DNA of 64,000 nucleotides from Microbacterium marinum (GCF_014204835.1 NZ_JACHMD010000001.1:1922001-1986000); one strand, 5' to 3'. Shown: positions 16,339-27,947, counted from the first letter of the stretch. Notes: generated by a model from the letters alone, not told the origin. Numbers and translations: made by a program.

Positions 16339-17412
16339 TCAGAGCTCGTTCTGGCGGGGGATGACGACCTGCCGATAGATGATGAGCACGCTGGCGGCGA
16401 CCGGGATGGCGATGAGTGCACCTAGGAGTCCGAGGAGCGATCCGCCCGCGAGGGCGGCGATCACGACGACGGCGCCGGGGACGGAGACGGCCCGGCTCAT
16501 GATGCGCGGGGAGATGAAGTACGCCTCGACCTGCATGTAGATCAGGTACCAGATGAGGGCCACCAGCGCGGTGAGAGGCGATGCCAGGCCCAGGCAGGCG
16601 AGCACGATGATCGCCGAACCGGTCAGGGTTCCCACCAGCGGGATCAACGAGAAGAAGAAGGCGATGACGGCCAGGACCGCCGGGAAGGGGGCACCGACGA
16701 TGGAGAGGAAGATCGCGCTCAGGATGCCGTTGATCACGCCGAGGGTCACCTGCCCCATGACGTAGTAGCCGACGGAGGCCGTGATCTGGTCGGACAGGTC
16801 GATGAAGCGCTCGCGCTTGGATGCCGGGACGAGCTGGTAGACGGAACGCTTGAGCGAGCGCATCGAAGCGGTGAAGTAGATCGTGAGGATCGTGACGATG
16901 ATCGCGCCGGTCACGAAGGCGACGATCCCCGCGCCCACCGAGAACAGCCCCGTTCCGATGCCGGCGCCGATCTCCGCGAAGTTCAGCGACGTCCACCAGT
17001 CGTTGACGTAGTCGAGGACGACGTCGACCTGGAGGAGTGGGAAGGTGTCGCCGAGCCAATCCCTGGCAGCGTTCACCGGGTTCCACTCACCGTCGATCGC
17101 ACTCTGCACCATCTCTTGGACGCGGGTGATGAGCGACGCGATCTGTCCCGTGAGGATCGGGATCACCATGAGGACGAGTCCGGTGCCGACGGCGAGGAGC
17201 GCCGCGAACGTCACGAGCAGGGCACTCCAGCGGGGGAGTCCGCGGCGCTCGAACCAGGTGACCACGGGATCGAGGCCTAGCGCCAGGAACAGCGCGGTGC
17301 CGATGTACAGCAGCACGGTCGAGAGGTTCTGGACGCCGGTGATGAGGAGGATGCCGACCCCGACGCCGAGAGTGGCGACGAGCGCGGTGCGGAACGGGTG
17401 CTGGATCTTCAC
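16339..17412 (-). CDS. AI-2E/PerM family transporter
   Basis: The 357-residue integral membrane protein of the AI-2E family (PF01594 type) has about seven or eight hydrophobic segments and the conserved late block AVLAVIAFFFSLIPLVGTLTG. It then has IWYLIYMQVEAYFISPRIMS and ends in a loop and final helix. Substrates are unproven for most members; some are ion antiporters. GTG at 17412 is chosen because GGAAGG lies 6 nt upstream; an upstream in-frame extension starts before the promoter. It is divergent from the 590-aa membrane protein gene. Confidence 0.87.
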   Translation of the reverse strand: MKIQHPFRTALVATLGVGVGILLITGVQNLSTVLLYIGTALFLALGLDPVVTWFERRGLPRWSALLVTFAALLAVGTGLVLMVIPILTGQIASLITRVQEMVQSAIDGEWNPVNAARDWLGDTFPLLQVDVVLDYVNDWWTSLNFAEIGAGIGTGLFSVGAGIVAFVTGAIIVTILTIYFTASMRSLKRSVYQLVPASKRERFIDLSDQITASVGYYVMGQVTLGVINGILSAIFLSIVGAPFPAVLAVIAFFFSLIPLVGTLTGSAIIVLACLGLASPLTALVALIWYLIYMQVEAYFISPRIMSRAVSVPGAVVVIAALAGGSLLGLLGALIAIPVAASVLIIYRQVVIPRQNEL

Positions 17413-17440
17413 GGGCGACCTTCCAAGGTGACTGGGTCTC

Positions 17441-17446
17441 ACCCTA
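17441..17446 (-). promoter_or_regulatory. -10 element of the AI-2E transporter gene
   Basis: On the minus strand TAGGGT ends 28 nt before the GTG, leaving a short leader that contains the GGAAGG ribosome site. Confidence 0.45.
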
Positions 17447-17508
17447 GCCATGGCTGCCCGCAGATGAAGGAAGACCCGCCCTCCCACGCCTTTGCCAGGA
17501 CGTTTCGC

Positions 17509-17514
17509 TAGGCT
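17509..17514 (+). promoter_or_regulatory. Possible -10 element of the 590-aa membrane protein gene
   Basis: TAGGCT lies 57 nt before the GTG. A GAGAGG ribosome site precedes the start codon. No confident -35 is seen at normal spacing. Confidence 0.35.
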
Positions 17515-17571
17515 GGAACGTCGAGTGTTCGCCCTCTGGGACGGCGATCACCGGGAGAGAGGTATCGATTC

Positions 17572-19344
17572 GTGCGATTCGTGTGGGCGATCACGGCCTT
17601 CGTCTTGGCGACCCTGATGATCGGAGCGGGCATCGCCCAGCGCACGATCCTGCAGGCTCCCGCCACCCAGACCGCTTCCGTGACGACCGACGACGATGCG
17701 CCGTATGTGCTGGTGGACGGATCGGTCTTCGACAGCCGGCCGGGTGCGCAGACGCTCCGCGTCGATGGGGACGCGGTGTTCGCGGCCTACGCTCGCACGG
17801 GCGATCTCACGCAGTGGCTCGCGCCGACCGATTACACGCATGTCACGATGAGCGACGCCGGGGAGCCGACCTCCGAACTCGTCTCCGCGACGGTGGAGCA
17901 GGGGGAGGGCGAGTCGTTGACGGCGGACCCGGTGGGCTCGGACCTCTGGCTCGATGAGTTCCAGCAGGAGGGCGACCTCGCCACGACGCTGCAGCTCCCG
18001 GAGGACATGAGCCTGCTCATCGCGACCGACGGCGTCGCGCCGGCTCCGTCGTCGTTCAGCATCTCGTGGCCCACGGGCGCCACGACACCGTGGGCAGGCC
18101 CGCTGATCGTGGCGGGCGGCATCGTCCTCCTCGTCGGGATCTTCCTCTACATCCTCGCCCTCCGACACGTCCGCAGGTCGCGCGGGCCCCGACGCAAGGG
18201 TCTCCCGCTGGCCGCGACTCAACCCATCGACCTGTCGCTGGAGCAATCGGAAAAGGGTGTTATCGCCTCCACCCCGCGCCGGCGCCGTCTGTCCCTCGGA
18301 CGCAAGTCCGTCCTCGCCGTGCCGACGGCCGCGGTGACGGTCGCCCTGCTGGCCGGTTGCACGCCAGGAGCTTGGCCGGAGCTGGGCAGCAGCCCGACAC
18401 CCAGCCCCACCGAGTCCGTGATCGTCCCCGAGGGCCAGGGCGCGCCCGCGGTGACGCAGACCCAGGCCGAGCGGATCCTCGACCGCATCGCCGAGCAGGT
18501 GAACGCCGCAGACAAGGCCGCCGACGCCGATGCCGCATCCGCTCGTCTGGCGGGGCCCGCCCTCACGGAGCGGAAGACCAACTACACCCTGCAGAAGGAG
18601 ATCGACGACCAGGCGCCGCTCGCAGCGATCCCGTCCGCGCCCGTGACCGCCTTCCTCCCGCAGGCGCAGGACGGCTGGCCGCGGATGTTCCTGGCAGTCG
18701 TCGAGGAGTCAGACGGCGCTGCGACCATCATGACGGTGCGCCAGGAGGACCCCTGGTCGGACTACAAGCTGACGTATCTGTCGAGCCTGCGCGCCGACGC
18801 CAGCATGAATCTCGCCGCCGGCTACGTCGGCGCGGTGGCCGTGGAGCCGAACTCCCCGTTCCTCGTGATGGCGCCGGAGGCGGTGGCCGGTGCGTACGCC
18901 GACGTCCTCAACAACGGCGATGACAGCGAGTTCGCGGCTGTCTTCGACGGCGAGAACGACCCCTTCCGCGCACAGGTGGCGGAGAACCGCGCCACACTGC
19001 TGAAGAACTTCAACAAGACGGGCGAGGAGACCGGAAAGGTCTCCTTCCGGGCGCGCGCGGGCGCCGCCGAGCCGCTCTCGCTGGTGACGCTCGACAGCGG
19101 CGCCATCGTCGCCGTCACGGTCGTGGAGAGCGAAAGCGTCGTCCCCACCGACGAGGACGCCGTCATCAAACTCGGCGACAACGTCGTCGTGAAGGCGCTC
19201 TCGGGCGTCACGCAATCGAAATCGGGATTCACGACCCGCTACGCCGATCAGCTCTACTTCTTCGTGCCCGCGCAGGGGTCAAACGAGAAGATCCAGCTGA
19301 TCGCCTCCCGTTCCAACATCCTCGATGCCAAGGTGGTCGACTGA
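17572..19344 (+). CDS. Membrane protein with an internal lipobox, function unknown
   Basis: The 590-residue product has an N-terminal hydrophobic segment (residues 3-20) and an extracellular region of about 150 residues. A second membrane helix spans about 180-203 (PLIVAGGIVLLVGIFLYILA) and a basic cytoplasmic stretch follows. Next is a run resembling a lipoprotein signal: RRRRLSLGRKS, then VLAVPTAAVTVALLAGC with Cys263, then a Ser/Pro/Thr linker and a globular C-terminal domain of about 300 residues. I do not recognise that domain. The stop overlaps the start of the thioredoxin-TPR gene, so the two are coupled. It could be a natural fusion of a membrane protein and a lipoprotein. Confidence 0.75.
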   Translation: MRFVWAITAFVLATLMIGAGIAQRTILQAPATQTASVTTDDDAPYVLVDGSVFDSRPGAQTLRVDGDAVFAAYARTGDLTQWLAPTDYTHVTMSDAGEPTSELVSATVEQGEGESLTADPVGSDLWLDEFQQEGDLATTLQLPEDMSLLIATDGVAPAPSSFSISWPTGATTPWAGPLIVAGGIVLLVGIFLYILALRHVRRSRGPRRKGLPLAATQPIDLSLEQSEKGVIASTPRRRRLSLGRKSVLAVPTAAVTVALLAGCTPGAWPELGSSPTPSPTESVIVPEGQGAPAVTQTQAERILDRIAEQVNAADKAADADAASARLAGPALTERKTNYTLQKEIDDQAPLAAIPSAPVTAFLPQAQDGWPRMFLAVVEESDGAATIMTVRQEDPWSDYKLTYLSSLRADASMNLAAGYVGAVAVEPNSPFLVMAPEAVAGAYADVLNNGDDSEFAAVFDGENDPFRAQVAENRATLLKNFNKTGEETGKVSFRARAGAAEPLSLVTLDSGAIVAVTVVESESVVPTDEDAVIKLGDNVVVKALSGVTQSKSGFTTRYADQLYFFVPAQGSNEKIQLIASRSNILDAKVVD

Positions 19345-20273
19345 TGAGCACTCCCGCCCCCGGCGCGGTCCTTCGTGGCGCCGTAGACCTCTCCTCGCTG
19401 CGCGGCCGCCCCGCCACACCCCCTGCGGCCGGGGCCCCGACCGCGGGTTCACCCGATCGCCCGCCGCTCGTCTTCGACGTGACGGATGCCGATTTCGGCC
19501 AGGTGCTGGAGCTCTCCCGCACCGTGCCGGTCGTCGTCGACCTCTGGGCGGAGTGGTGCAGTCCCTGCAAACAGCTGAGTCCGGTCCTCGAGAAGCTCGT
19601 CGAGGAGTTCGGCGGGCGCCTCGTCCTGGCGAAGGTGGACGTCGACGCGAACCCGCAGCTCGCACAGAGTTTCCGCGCGCAGTCGATTCCGTTGGTGGTC
19701 GCACTCGTCGCGGGTCAGCCGGTGCAGCTGTTCACGGGTGCGGTGCCGGAGCAGCAGGTCCGGGAAGTGTTCACGCAGCTGCTGGAGCTCGCCGCGACCC
19801 ATGGCGTCACCGGAGTGATGCCCACCGGCGGCGACGTACAGGAACCGGAGGAGCCGGCGCTGCCTCCGCTCCATCAGGAGGCGTTCGACGCGATCGAGAG
19901 GGGCGATTTCGCGGCCGCGGCATCGGCCTATGAGCAAGCCCTGGCAGAGAACCCCCGTGACGTGGACGCGAAGGCGGGGCTCGCCCAGGTCCGGTTGCTC
20001 GGCCGCGTCCAGGGCCTCGACCTCGCGGCCGCGCGGGCGGCGGCCGCCGCCGCACCGGCGGACGTCCGCGTCCAGCTCGATGTCGCCGACCTCGACGTCA
20101 CCGGCGGTCATGTCGAGGACGCCTTCGGACGCCTGCTCGACCTGTTCGCCGCGTCGGGTCCGGAAGACCGGACCACGGTGCGCGACCGGCTGCTCGAACT
20201 CTTCGGGGTCGTCGGCGAAGAGGACCCCCGGGTGTTGCAGGCGCGTCGCCAGCTCACCAGCCTGCTCTTCTGA
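19344..20273 (+). CDS. Thioredoxin-domain protein with C-terminal TPR region (CnoX/YbbN-like)
   Basis: The 309-residue protein has a thioredoxin domain at about residues 45-150 with active site WAEWCSPCKQ (WCSPC instead of WCGPC) and the cis-Pro region AQSIPLVVALV. A C-terminal helical tetratricopeptide-like region follows (EAFDAIERGDFAAAASAYEQ). This architecture matches CnoX/YbbN, a chaperone-linked redox protein. It lacks a signal peptide, so it is cytoplasmic. The ATG overlaps the upstream TGA (TGATG). A long hairpin follows 8 bp after the stop. Confidence 0.88.
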   Translation: MSTPAPGAVLRGAVDLSSLRGRPATPPAAGAPTAGSPDRPPLVFDVTDADFGQVLELSRTVPVVVDLWAEWCSPCKQLSPVLEKLVEEFGGRLVLAKVDVDANPQLAQSFRAQSIPLVVALVAGQPVQLFTGAVPEQQVREVFTQLLELAATHGVTGVMPTGGDVQEPEEPALPPLHQEAFDAIERGDFAAAASAYEQALAENPRDVDAKAGLAQVRLLGRVQGLDLAAARAAAAAAPADVRVQLDVADLDVTGGHVEDAFGRLLDLFAASGPEDRTTVRDRLLELFGVVGEEDPRVLQARRQLTSLLF

Positions 20274-20281
20274 GAGACCGA

Positions 20282-20329
20282 GAGAACGAGGAAGGGCCCG
20301 GCCATGCGGCCGGGCCCTTCCTCGTTCTC
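20282..20329. terminator. 22-bp perfect hairpin, bidirectional terminator
   Basis: Two 22-nt arms (20282-20303 and 20308-20329) are perfectly complementary around ATGC. It lies between two convergent units, and its right arm overlaps the last two bases of the glgB stop codon. The AAG/CTT-rich arms give short T runs on neither side, so termination would rest mainly on stem stability. Confidence 0.9.
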
Positions 20330-22466
20330 ACGCGCCGCGGTGACGCAGCCAGAGTACTCCGAGCGGCGGAAGCACGAGGCGGGTGTTGCCGTGCGCGTCG
20401 GTCGTCACGCCGCCGAGGTTGCCGACCCCAGAGCCGCCGAACTCCTGCGCATCGCTGTTCATAATCTCTTCCCACGGGCCCGCGGCGGGCAGCGTGAGAT
20501 CCACGTCGTGGATCGGGGAACCCGAGAAGTTGCACAGGACGACCACGCTGCCTCCGGCGCTGTCGTGCCGAGCAAACCCGAGGATGTTCGCGTTCGCCGC
20601 GTGCGGGAAGACCCGGACGAACGCAGACCCGTCGCTGTCGCGCTCCCACAGGGGCGCCTCGGCCCGGTACACCCGGTTCAGCGCAGCGACGAACTGCTGG
20701 AGCTGCGCGTGCGCGGGCTGATCGAGCATCCACCAATCCAGGCTTCGGGATTCGGACCATTCCGACATCTGCCCGAACTCCTGGCCCATGAACAGCAGCT
20801 GCTTGCCGGGGTGGCCCCACATGTACGCCAGGAAGGCGCGCATGTTCGCGAGCTGCTGCCAGTGATCTCCCGGCATCCGTGTGAACAGCGACCCCTTACC
20901 GTGGACGACTTCGTCGTGGCTGATCGGCAGGACGAAGTTCTCACTGAAGGCGTAGACGAACGAGAACGACAGCTCGCCCTCGTGGTGCGACCGGTACAGC
21001 GGGTCGCGCCCCATGTACACGAGGGAGTCGTTCATCCACCCCATGTTCCACTTGAACCCGAACCCCAGCCCGCCCGCATCGGTCGGAGCGGTGACGCCCG
21101 GGAAGCTCGTCGACTCCTCGGCGATCATCGCGATGCCGGGGTAGCGCTTGTAGGCCGTGGCGTTGACCTCCTGGAGGAAGCGGATGGCCTCGAGGTTCTC
21201 GCGCCCACCGTAGATGTTGGGCTCCCACTCGCCCTCGTTCCGCGAATAGTCCAGGTAGAGCATCGAGGCGACGGCATCCACCCGCAAGCCGTCCACGTGG
21301 AACTCCTCGAACCAGTACAGCGCGTTCGCGACAAGGAAGTTCCGGACCTCGTTGCGGCCGTAGTCGAAGATGTACGTGCCCCAATCGCGATGCTCACCGC
21401 GGCGGGGGTCGGGGTGCTCGTAGAGTGCGGCGCCATCGAAGCGCGCGAGCGCGAACTCGTCTTTGGGGAAGTGACCGGGGACCCAGTCCATGATGACGCC
21501 GATGCCGGCCTGGTGGAGCCGGTCGATCAGGTGGCGGAGCTCGTCGGGCGTCCCGAACCGGCTCGTCGGGGCGTAGTAGCCGCTGACCTGGTATCCCCAC
21601 GAGCCGCCGAACGGGTGTTCGGCCAGCGGGAGGAACTCGACGTGGGTGAATCCCTGCGACGTGACGTACGCGACGAGCTCGTCGGCTGCCTCGACGTACC
21701 CGAGTCCCGGGCGCCACGATCCGAGGTGCAGCTCGTACGTCGACATCGGACGACTGTGGACGGATGTCTCCGCCCGCTCGGTCATCCAGGCATCGTCCTG
21801 CCACGCGTAGGAACTCTCGGTGACCACGGAGGCGGTCGCGGGCGGCACCTCCGCGCGGCGCGCCATCGGGTCGGCCTTCATGATCCACCGTCCGTCGGAC
21901 GTGAGGATCTCGTACTTGTAGGCGACGCCGACGCCGATGCCGGGAACGAAGAGCTCCCAGACGCCGCTCGAACCGAGCGAGCGCATCGCGTGCTGCGTTC
22001 CGTCCCATCCGTTCAGATCTCCCGTGACACGGACGGCACGTGCGTTCGGCGCCCACACGGCGAACGAGACCCCGCTCACACCGTCGAAGCGGCGCACCTG
22101 CGAGCCCAGGGCCTCCCACAGTCGCTCGTGGCGACCCTCCCGAATGAGGTGGAGGTCGACCTCGCCGAGGGTGGGGAGGTGGCGATAGGGGTCGTCGGCG
22201 CGGTAGTCCGGGGCGCCGCCGTACGACGCGACGATCTCGTACGCGCCCGGCTGCGCCTCCAGCGCGCCCTCCCAGATCCCGTGCGCCAGGTGGGTGAGTG
22301 CGACGGGCTCCTCGCCGGCGCGCTCCAGGACGACCGCATCGGCGAACGGACGCCGTGCGCGGACGACCCACCCATCGGCGACCCCATGCGGACCGAGCAC
22401 GTCGTGCGGCGCGTGGTACGACCCCGCCGCCACGGTCTCGAGGGTGACGTCGTCGGGTCGGGTCAT
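20328..22466 (-). CDS. glgB: 1,4-alpha-glucan branching enzyme
   Basis: GlgB (GH13) forms alpha-1,6 branches. The 712-residue product has the N-terminal CBM48 region (VSFAVWAPNARAVRVTGDLN). The catalytic barrel shows the nucleophile Asp in FHVDGLRVDAVASMLYLDYS, the acid Glu in IAMIAEESTSFPG and the late His-Asp in ISHDEVVHGKGSL. The C-terminal beta domain ends LPPLGVLWLRHRGA. The ATG overlaps the glgE stop by 4 bp, so branching and chain elongation are coexpressed. In the GlgE pathway GlgB branches the glucan built from maltose-1-phosphate. Confidence 0.96.
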   Translation of the reverse strand: MTRPDDVTLETVAAGSYHAPHDVLGPHGVADGWVVRARRPFADAVVLERAGEEPVALTHLAHGIWEGALEAQPGAYEIVASYGGAPDYRADDPYRHLPTLGEVDLHLIREGRHERLWEALGSQVRRFDGVSGVSFAVWAPNARAVRVTGDLNGWDGTQHAMRSLGSSGVWELFVPGIGVGVAYKYEILTSDGRWIMKADPMARRAEVPPATASVVTESSYAWQDDAWMTERAETSVHSRPMSTYELHLGSWRPGLGYVEAADELVAYVTSQGFTHVEFLPLAEHPFGGSWGYQVSGYYAPTSRFGTPDELRHLIDRLHQAGIGVIMDWVPGHFPKDEFALARFDGAALYEHPDPRRGEHRDWGTYIFDYGRNEVRNFLVANALYWFEEFHVDGLRVDAVASMLYLDYSRNEGEWEPNIYGGRENLEAIRFLQEVNATAYKRYPGIAMIAEESTSFPGVTAPTDAGGLGFGFKWNMGWMNDSLVYMGRDPLYRSHHEGELSFSFVYAFSENFVLPISHDEVVHGKGSLFTRMPGDHWQQLANMRAFLAYMWGHPGKQLLFMGQEFGQMSEWSESRSLDWWMLDQPAHAQLQQFVAALNRVYRAEAPLWERDSDGSAFVRVFPHAANANILGFARHDSAGGSVVVLCNFSGSPIHDVDLTLPAAGPWEEIMNSDAQEFGGSGVGNLGGVTTDAHGNTRLVLPPLGVLWLRHRGA

Positions 22467-24538
22467 GATCGCTCCTTCACTGCCAGGATGTGCACGGGTT
22501 CGACGAAAGCGTCCAGGCGCACGAAGTTGTGCTCGTTCCAGACCCAGGTCTGTCCGGTGACGAGGTCTTCGACCTCGTAGTCGACACCTCGGGGCAGGCC
22601 CCAGATCTCGGAGTCGATGTGCACTGTCGTCTCCCGCGCCGAATGCGGATCGACGTTCGCGACGACGATGATCGTGTCGGCGGCGCCGCTGGGGGAGAGC
22701 GCGGCATCGAGGTGCTTCACGTAGGTGAGGATCGCGTCGTCCTCGCTCCACTGCGTCGTGTAGCCGCGCAGCTGACGCAGCGCGGGGTGCTCGCGGCGGA
22801 TCTGGTTGAGGCGGCGCAGGTAGGGCGCCAGCGAGTCGCCGGCGGCTTCGGCCGCCGCCCAATCGCGGAACTTGTACTCGTACTTCTCATTGTCGATGTT
22901 CTCCTCGGAGCCCGGCCGAGCGACGTTCTCGTAGAGCTCGTAGCCGGCGTACACGCCGTAGCTCGCCCCCGCCGTCGCCGCGATCGCCGCCCGCACCTTG
23001 TACGCGGGGCGTCCGCCGAACTGCAGGTACTCGGTGAGGATGTCGGGGGTGTTGACGAAGAGGTTGGGCCGCATGAAGTCGGCGGTGTCGTCCGAGATCC
23101 ACCCGAGGAACTCCTCGAGCTCCTCCTTCGTGTTGCGCCACGTGAAGTACGAGTAGCTCTGCTGGAAGCCGCTCTGGGCGAGCGCCTGCAGCGGCGCCGG
23201 CCGGGTGAACGCTTCGGCGAGGAACACGACGTCGGGGTGTTCCGCGCACACGGTGCGGATCAGCCACTCCCAGAACTGGAGAGGCTTCGTGTGCGGGTTG
23301 TCGACGCGGAAGATCTTCACCCCCTGGTCGATCCAGTGCCGGACGATCCGCAGGACCTCGGCGCGGATACCCTCGGGGTCGTTGTCGAAGTTGATCGGGT
23401 AGATGTCCTGGTACTTCTTGGGCGGGTTCTCGGCATAGGCGATCGATCCGTCGGGGAGGGTCGTGAACCACTCCGGGTGGGCTGTGACCCAGGGGTGATC
23501 GGGTGCCGCCTGGAGCGCCAGGTCGAGCGCGATCTCGAGCCCGACGCGGGATGCCGCGGCCACGAAGTCCCGGAAGTCCTCGAGCGTCCCGAGGTCGGGG
23601 TGGACGGCGTCGTGACCGCCGGCGGACGACCCGATCGCCCAGGGGGAGCCGGGGTCGCCCGGCGCGGTCGTGAGGGAGTTGTTGGGGCCCTTGCGGTTGA
23701 CTTCACCGATCGGGTGGATCGGCGGCAGGTAGACGACGTCGAATCCCATCTCAGCGACGGCAGGCAGGCGCAGCGCAGCCGTCCGGAAGGTCCCGCTGCG
23801 CACCGTGCCGTCCTCCCGGCGCTCGGCGCCCTCGGAGCGGGGGAAGAATTCGTACCAGGCACCCACGCCGGCGCGTTCGCGCTCGACGAGCAGGCTCTGC
23901 TCCTCGTGGACGGAGACGAGCGAGGCGACCGGGCGATCAGCGAATGCGCGCGCGAGTTGCGGATCGCGCACGATGATCAGCGCCGCGTCATCGGCAACCG
24001 CGTCGTCGCGCAGCGCCCGTGCGGCGGCGGTGAGCGCGGCCTTCTCGGCCGGGGGACGCGTGCGTTCGGCGGCGGCGCGTTCGAAGAGCGCCGCTCCGAT
24101 CTCCCTCATCAGCGCGGCGTCGACACCGGCGGCGATCTTCAGATCGGCGGCGTGCTGCCACGTCGCGAAATCGTCTGCGAACGTCTCGAACCGGAACTTC
24201 CAGAGCCCCTGCTCGAGCGGGGCGACATGCACTCGCCACTGGTCGAAACCATCGTGGAGCGGCGACAGCCGGTGGAGCGTAGACTCCCCGCTCGGCGAGG
24301 TCAGCCGGAGGTGGACGCCGATGCGGTCGTGACCCTCGCGGAAGGCCGTCACCGTGAACGGGACCGCCTCGCCGACGACGGCAGACGGGGCGAACCGGCC
24401 ACCGGGCACACTGGGACGATGGGGCCCGATCGGGAGCCGCGCATTGCGCGTCGCGGCATCCTTCCGGGGGGTTTTGACCGACCGGAGCGGAATCTCGGCG
24501 GTGCTGCGAACGGATGCTGACTGCGTCGTGGATGCCAC
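22463..24538 (-). CDS. glgE: Alpha-1,4-glucan:maltose-1-phosphate maltosyltransferase
   Basis: GlgE extends alpha-glucan by transferring maltosyl units from maltose-1-phosphate. The 691-residue product has the family-specific N-terminal beta domain (FAPSAVVGEAVPFTVTAFRE). The GH13_3 barrel has VYLPPIHPIGEVNRKGPNN, the nucleophile Asp in KIFRVDNPHTKPLQFWEWL, the acid Glu in VVFLAEAFTRP and the GPNN donor-site loop. The GTG start is preceded by TAGGTT at 6 nt, supporting a leaderless start. TreS and Pep2, which supply maltose-1-phosphate, are not in the window. Confidence 0.95.
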   Translation of the reverse strand: MASTTQSASVRSTAEIPLRSVKTPRKDAATRNARLPIGPHRPSVPGGRFAPSAVVGEAVPFTVTAFREGHDRIGVHLRLTSPSGESTLHRLSPLHDGFDQWRVHVAPLEQGLWKFRFETFADDFATWQHAADLKIAAGVDAALMREIGAALFERAAAERTRPPAEKAALTAAARALRDDAVADDAALIIVRDPQLARAFADRPVASLVSVHEEQSLLVERERAGVGAWYEFFPRSEGAERREDGTVRSGTFRTAALRLPAVAEMGFDVVYLPPIHPIGEVNRKGPNNSLTTAPGDPGSPWAIGSSAGGHDAVHPDLGTLEDFRDFVAAASRVGLEIALDLALQAAPDHPWVTAHPEWFTTLPDGSIAYAENPPKKYQDIYPINFDNDPEGIRAEVLRIVRHWIDQGVKIFRVDNPHTKPLQFWEWLIRTVCAEHPDVVFLAEAFTRPAPLQALAQSGFQQSYSYFTWRNTKEELEEFLGWISDDTADFMRPNLFVNTPDILTEYLQFGGRPAYKVRAAIAATAGASYGVYAGYELYENVARPGSEENIDNEKYEYKFRDWAAAEAAGDSLAPYLRRLNQIRREHPALRQLRGYTTQWSEDDAILTYVKHLDAALSPSGAADTIIVVANVDPHSARETTVHIDSEIWGLPRGVDYEVEDLVTGQTWVWNEHNFVRLDAFVEPVHILAVKERS

Positions 24539-24544
24539 GTCACG

Positions 24545-24550
24545 AACCTA
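24545..24550 (-). promoter_or_regulatory. -10 element of the leaderless glgE-glgB promoter
   Basis: TAGGTT on the minus strand ends 6 nt before the glgE GTG. It lies in the 75-bp gap between glgX and glgE, so glgE-glgB can be transcribed apart from glgX. Confidence 0.6.
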
Positions 24551-24613
24551 CCGGGAGCACTCCGGCTCGGAAACCGGCTTGCGCTCGAGGCGGGAAACCC
24601 CTAAACCCGGGTG

Positions 24614-26701
<2,088 letters not shown>

Positions 26702-26708
26702 GCGTTCT

Positions 26709-26714
26709 ACAGTA
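26709..26714 (-). promoter_or_regulatory. -10 element of the leaderless glgX promoter
   Basis: TACTGT on the minus strand ends 7 nt before the glgX ATG in the 51-bp divergent gap with the cysteine desulfurase gene. Confidence 0.55.
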
Positions 26715-26752
26715 GTGATGACGACCACGCACCCCGATGAGAGGACCTCGGC

Positions 26753-27937
26753 ATGGCGGTGTATCTGGATCACGCCGCCGCGACCCCGCTGCGACCCGAG
26801 GCGCGAGACGCCTGGCTGACGGTCGCCGATCACGCCGGGAACGCATCGTCGGTGCACGGGGCCGGACAAGACATGCGGCGCATCCTCGAGCAGTCGCGCG
26901 AACGGATCGCGGCCGTGCTCGGCTGCGACCCGATCGAGGTCGTGCTCACGTCCGGGGGCACCGAGTCGGTCAACCTCGCCGTGAAAGGCCTCTGGTGGGC
27001 GCGGACGACGGGTCACGACGACATCGTGCTCCCGGACGGCGAACACCACGCCACGCTCGACACGGTGGAATGGCTCGTCGCCGCCCAGGGCGCCCGGGTG
27101 CGCTCGGTTGCCCTCGAGCCGGACGGCCGGATCGCGCCGGAACGGTTCGCCACGGCATCCGCCGGCGCAGCCCTCGCCACGGCACTCGTGGCCAACAACG
27201 AAGTCGGCACGATATCGCCCGCCGCCGACCTCGCCGACGCTGCGGCGCAGGCGGGGACTCCGCTCCACCTCGATGCCGTGGGCGCCATCGGGCATCTGGA
27301 TCTCCGATTCTCCGAGCTGCGCGGCGGTCACCGCACCCCCGACGGGCTCGTCGCGATGAGCATCTCCGGCCACAAGGTCGGAGCGCCCGTCGGGACGGGT
27401 GCGCTCGTGGTCTCCCGTCACGCGCGGCTCGCGGCCGTCCTCCACGGCGGCGGGCAGCAGCGCGGTCTCCGGTCAGGAAGTCAGGACGTCGCCGGTGCGG
27501 CGGCCCTGGCTGTCGCCCTCGAGGCGGCCGCGGCGGAACGCGACACCGAAGGCCCCCGGCTCCGGGATCTCGCTGACAGCGTGCGGCGCGGCATCCGTTC
27601 CGTGGTCCCGGACGCGGTGTTCCTCGGATCGGAGACCGACCGGCTGCCCGGCCACGTGCATGTCCTGCTCCCGGAAGCGCTCGGCGAGACGATGCTCTTC
27701 CTTCTCGATCAGCGCGGGATCCAGGTCTCGACGGGGTCCGCCTGCCAGGCGGGAGTCGCCGAACCCTCGCACGTGGTCCTCTCCCTCGGCTACGACGACC
27801 GGGCCGCGCGCTCCGTCCTGAGGATCTCGCTCGGCCGTACGTCGTCGGCCGACGACGTGGCCGCGCTGCTCGGCGCACTCCCGGATGCCTACGCCCGCGC
27901 CCGCGCTTCCAGCGCCCGCGCAACGAGCCGCTCGTAG
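26753..27937 (+). CDS. Cysteine desulfurase (IscS/NifS type)
   Basis: This PLP enzyme moves sulfur from cysteine to a persulfide. The 394-residue product has [18 protein letters not shown] at the N-terminus. The PLP Lys is in [19 protein letters not shown] in [12 protein letters not shown], and the catalytic Cys in [27 protein letters not shown] ribosome site precedes the ATG. mnmA starts 10 bp downstream, so the likely job is sulfur supply for tRNA 2-thiouridine. A general Fe-S role (via SufS elsewhere) cannot be judged here. Confidence 0.93.
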   Translation: MAVYLDHAAATPLRPEARDAWLTVADHAGNASSVHGAGQDMRRILEQSRERIAAVLGCDPIEVVLTSGGTESVNLAVKGLWWARTTGHDDIVLPDGEHHATLDTVEWLVAAQGARVRSVALEPDGRIAPERFATASAGAALATALVANNEVGTISPAADLADAAAQAGTPLHLDAVGAIGHLDLRFSELRGGHRTPDGLVAMSISGHKVGAPVGTGALVVSRHARLAAVLHGGGQQRGLRSGSQDVAGAAALAVALEAAAAERDTEGPRLRDLADSVRRGIRSVVPDAVFLGSETDRLPGHVHVLLPEALGETMLFLLDQRGIQVSTGSACQAGVAEPSHVVLSLGYDDRAARSVLRISLGRTSSADDVAALLGALPDAYARARASSARATSRS

Positions 27938-27940
27938 ACT
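27935..27940 (+). promoter_or_regulatory. -10 element of a leaderless mnmA promoter
   Basis: TAGACT overlaps the desulfurase stop codon region and ends 7 nt before the mnmA ATG. mnmA may therefore be expressed both from the upstream gene and from its own leaderless transcript. Confidence 0.6.
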
Positions 27941-27947
27941 GGACGGC

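Noticed and set aside
20304..22580. A 758-codon open frame antisense to glgB
   Set aside because: Its codon pattern mirrors the third-position GC of glgB, it lacks recognisable domains, and glgB on the other strand has intact catalytic motifs.
22490..24520. A 676-codon open frame antisense to glgE
   Set aside because: It is a GC-rich shadow of glgE without domains or a ribosome site.
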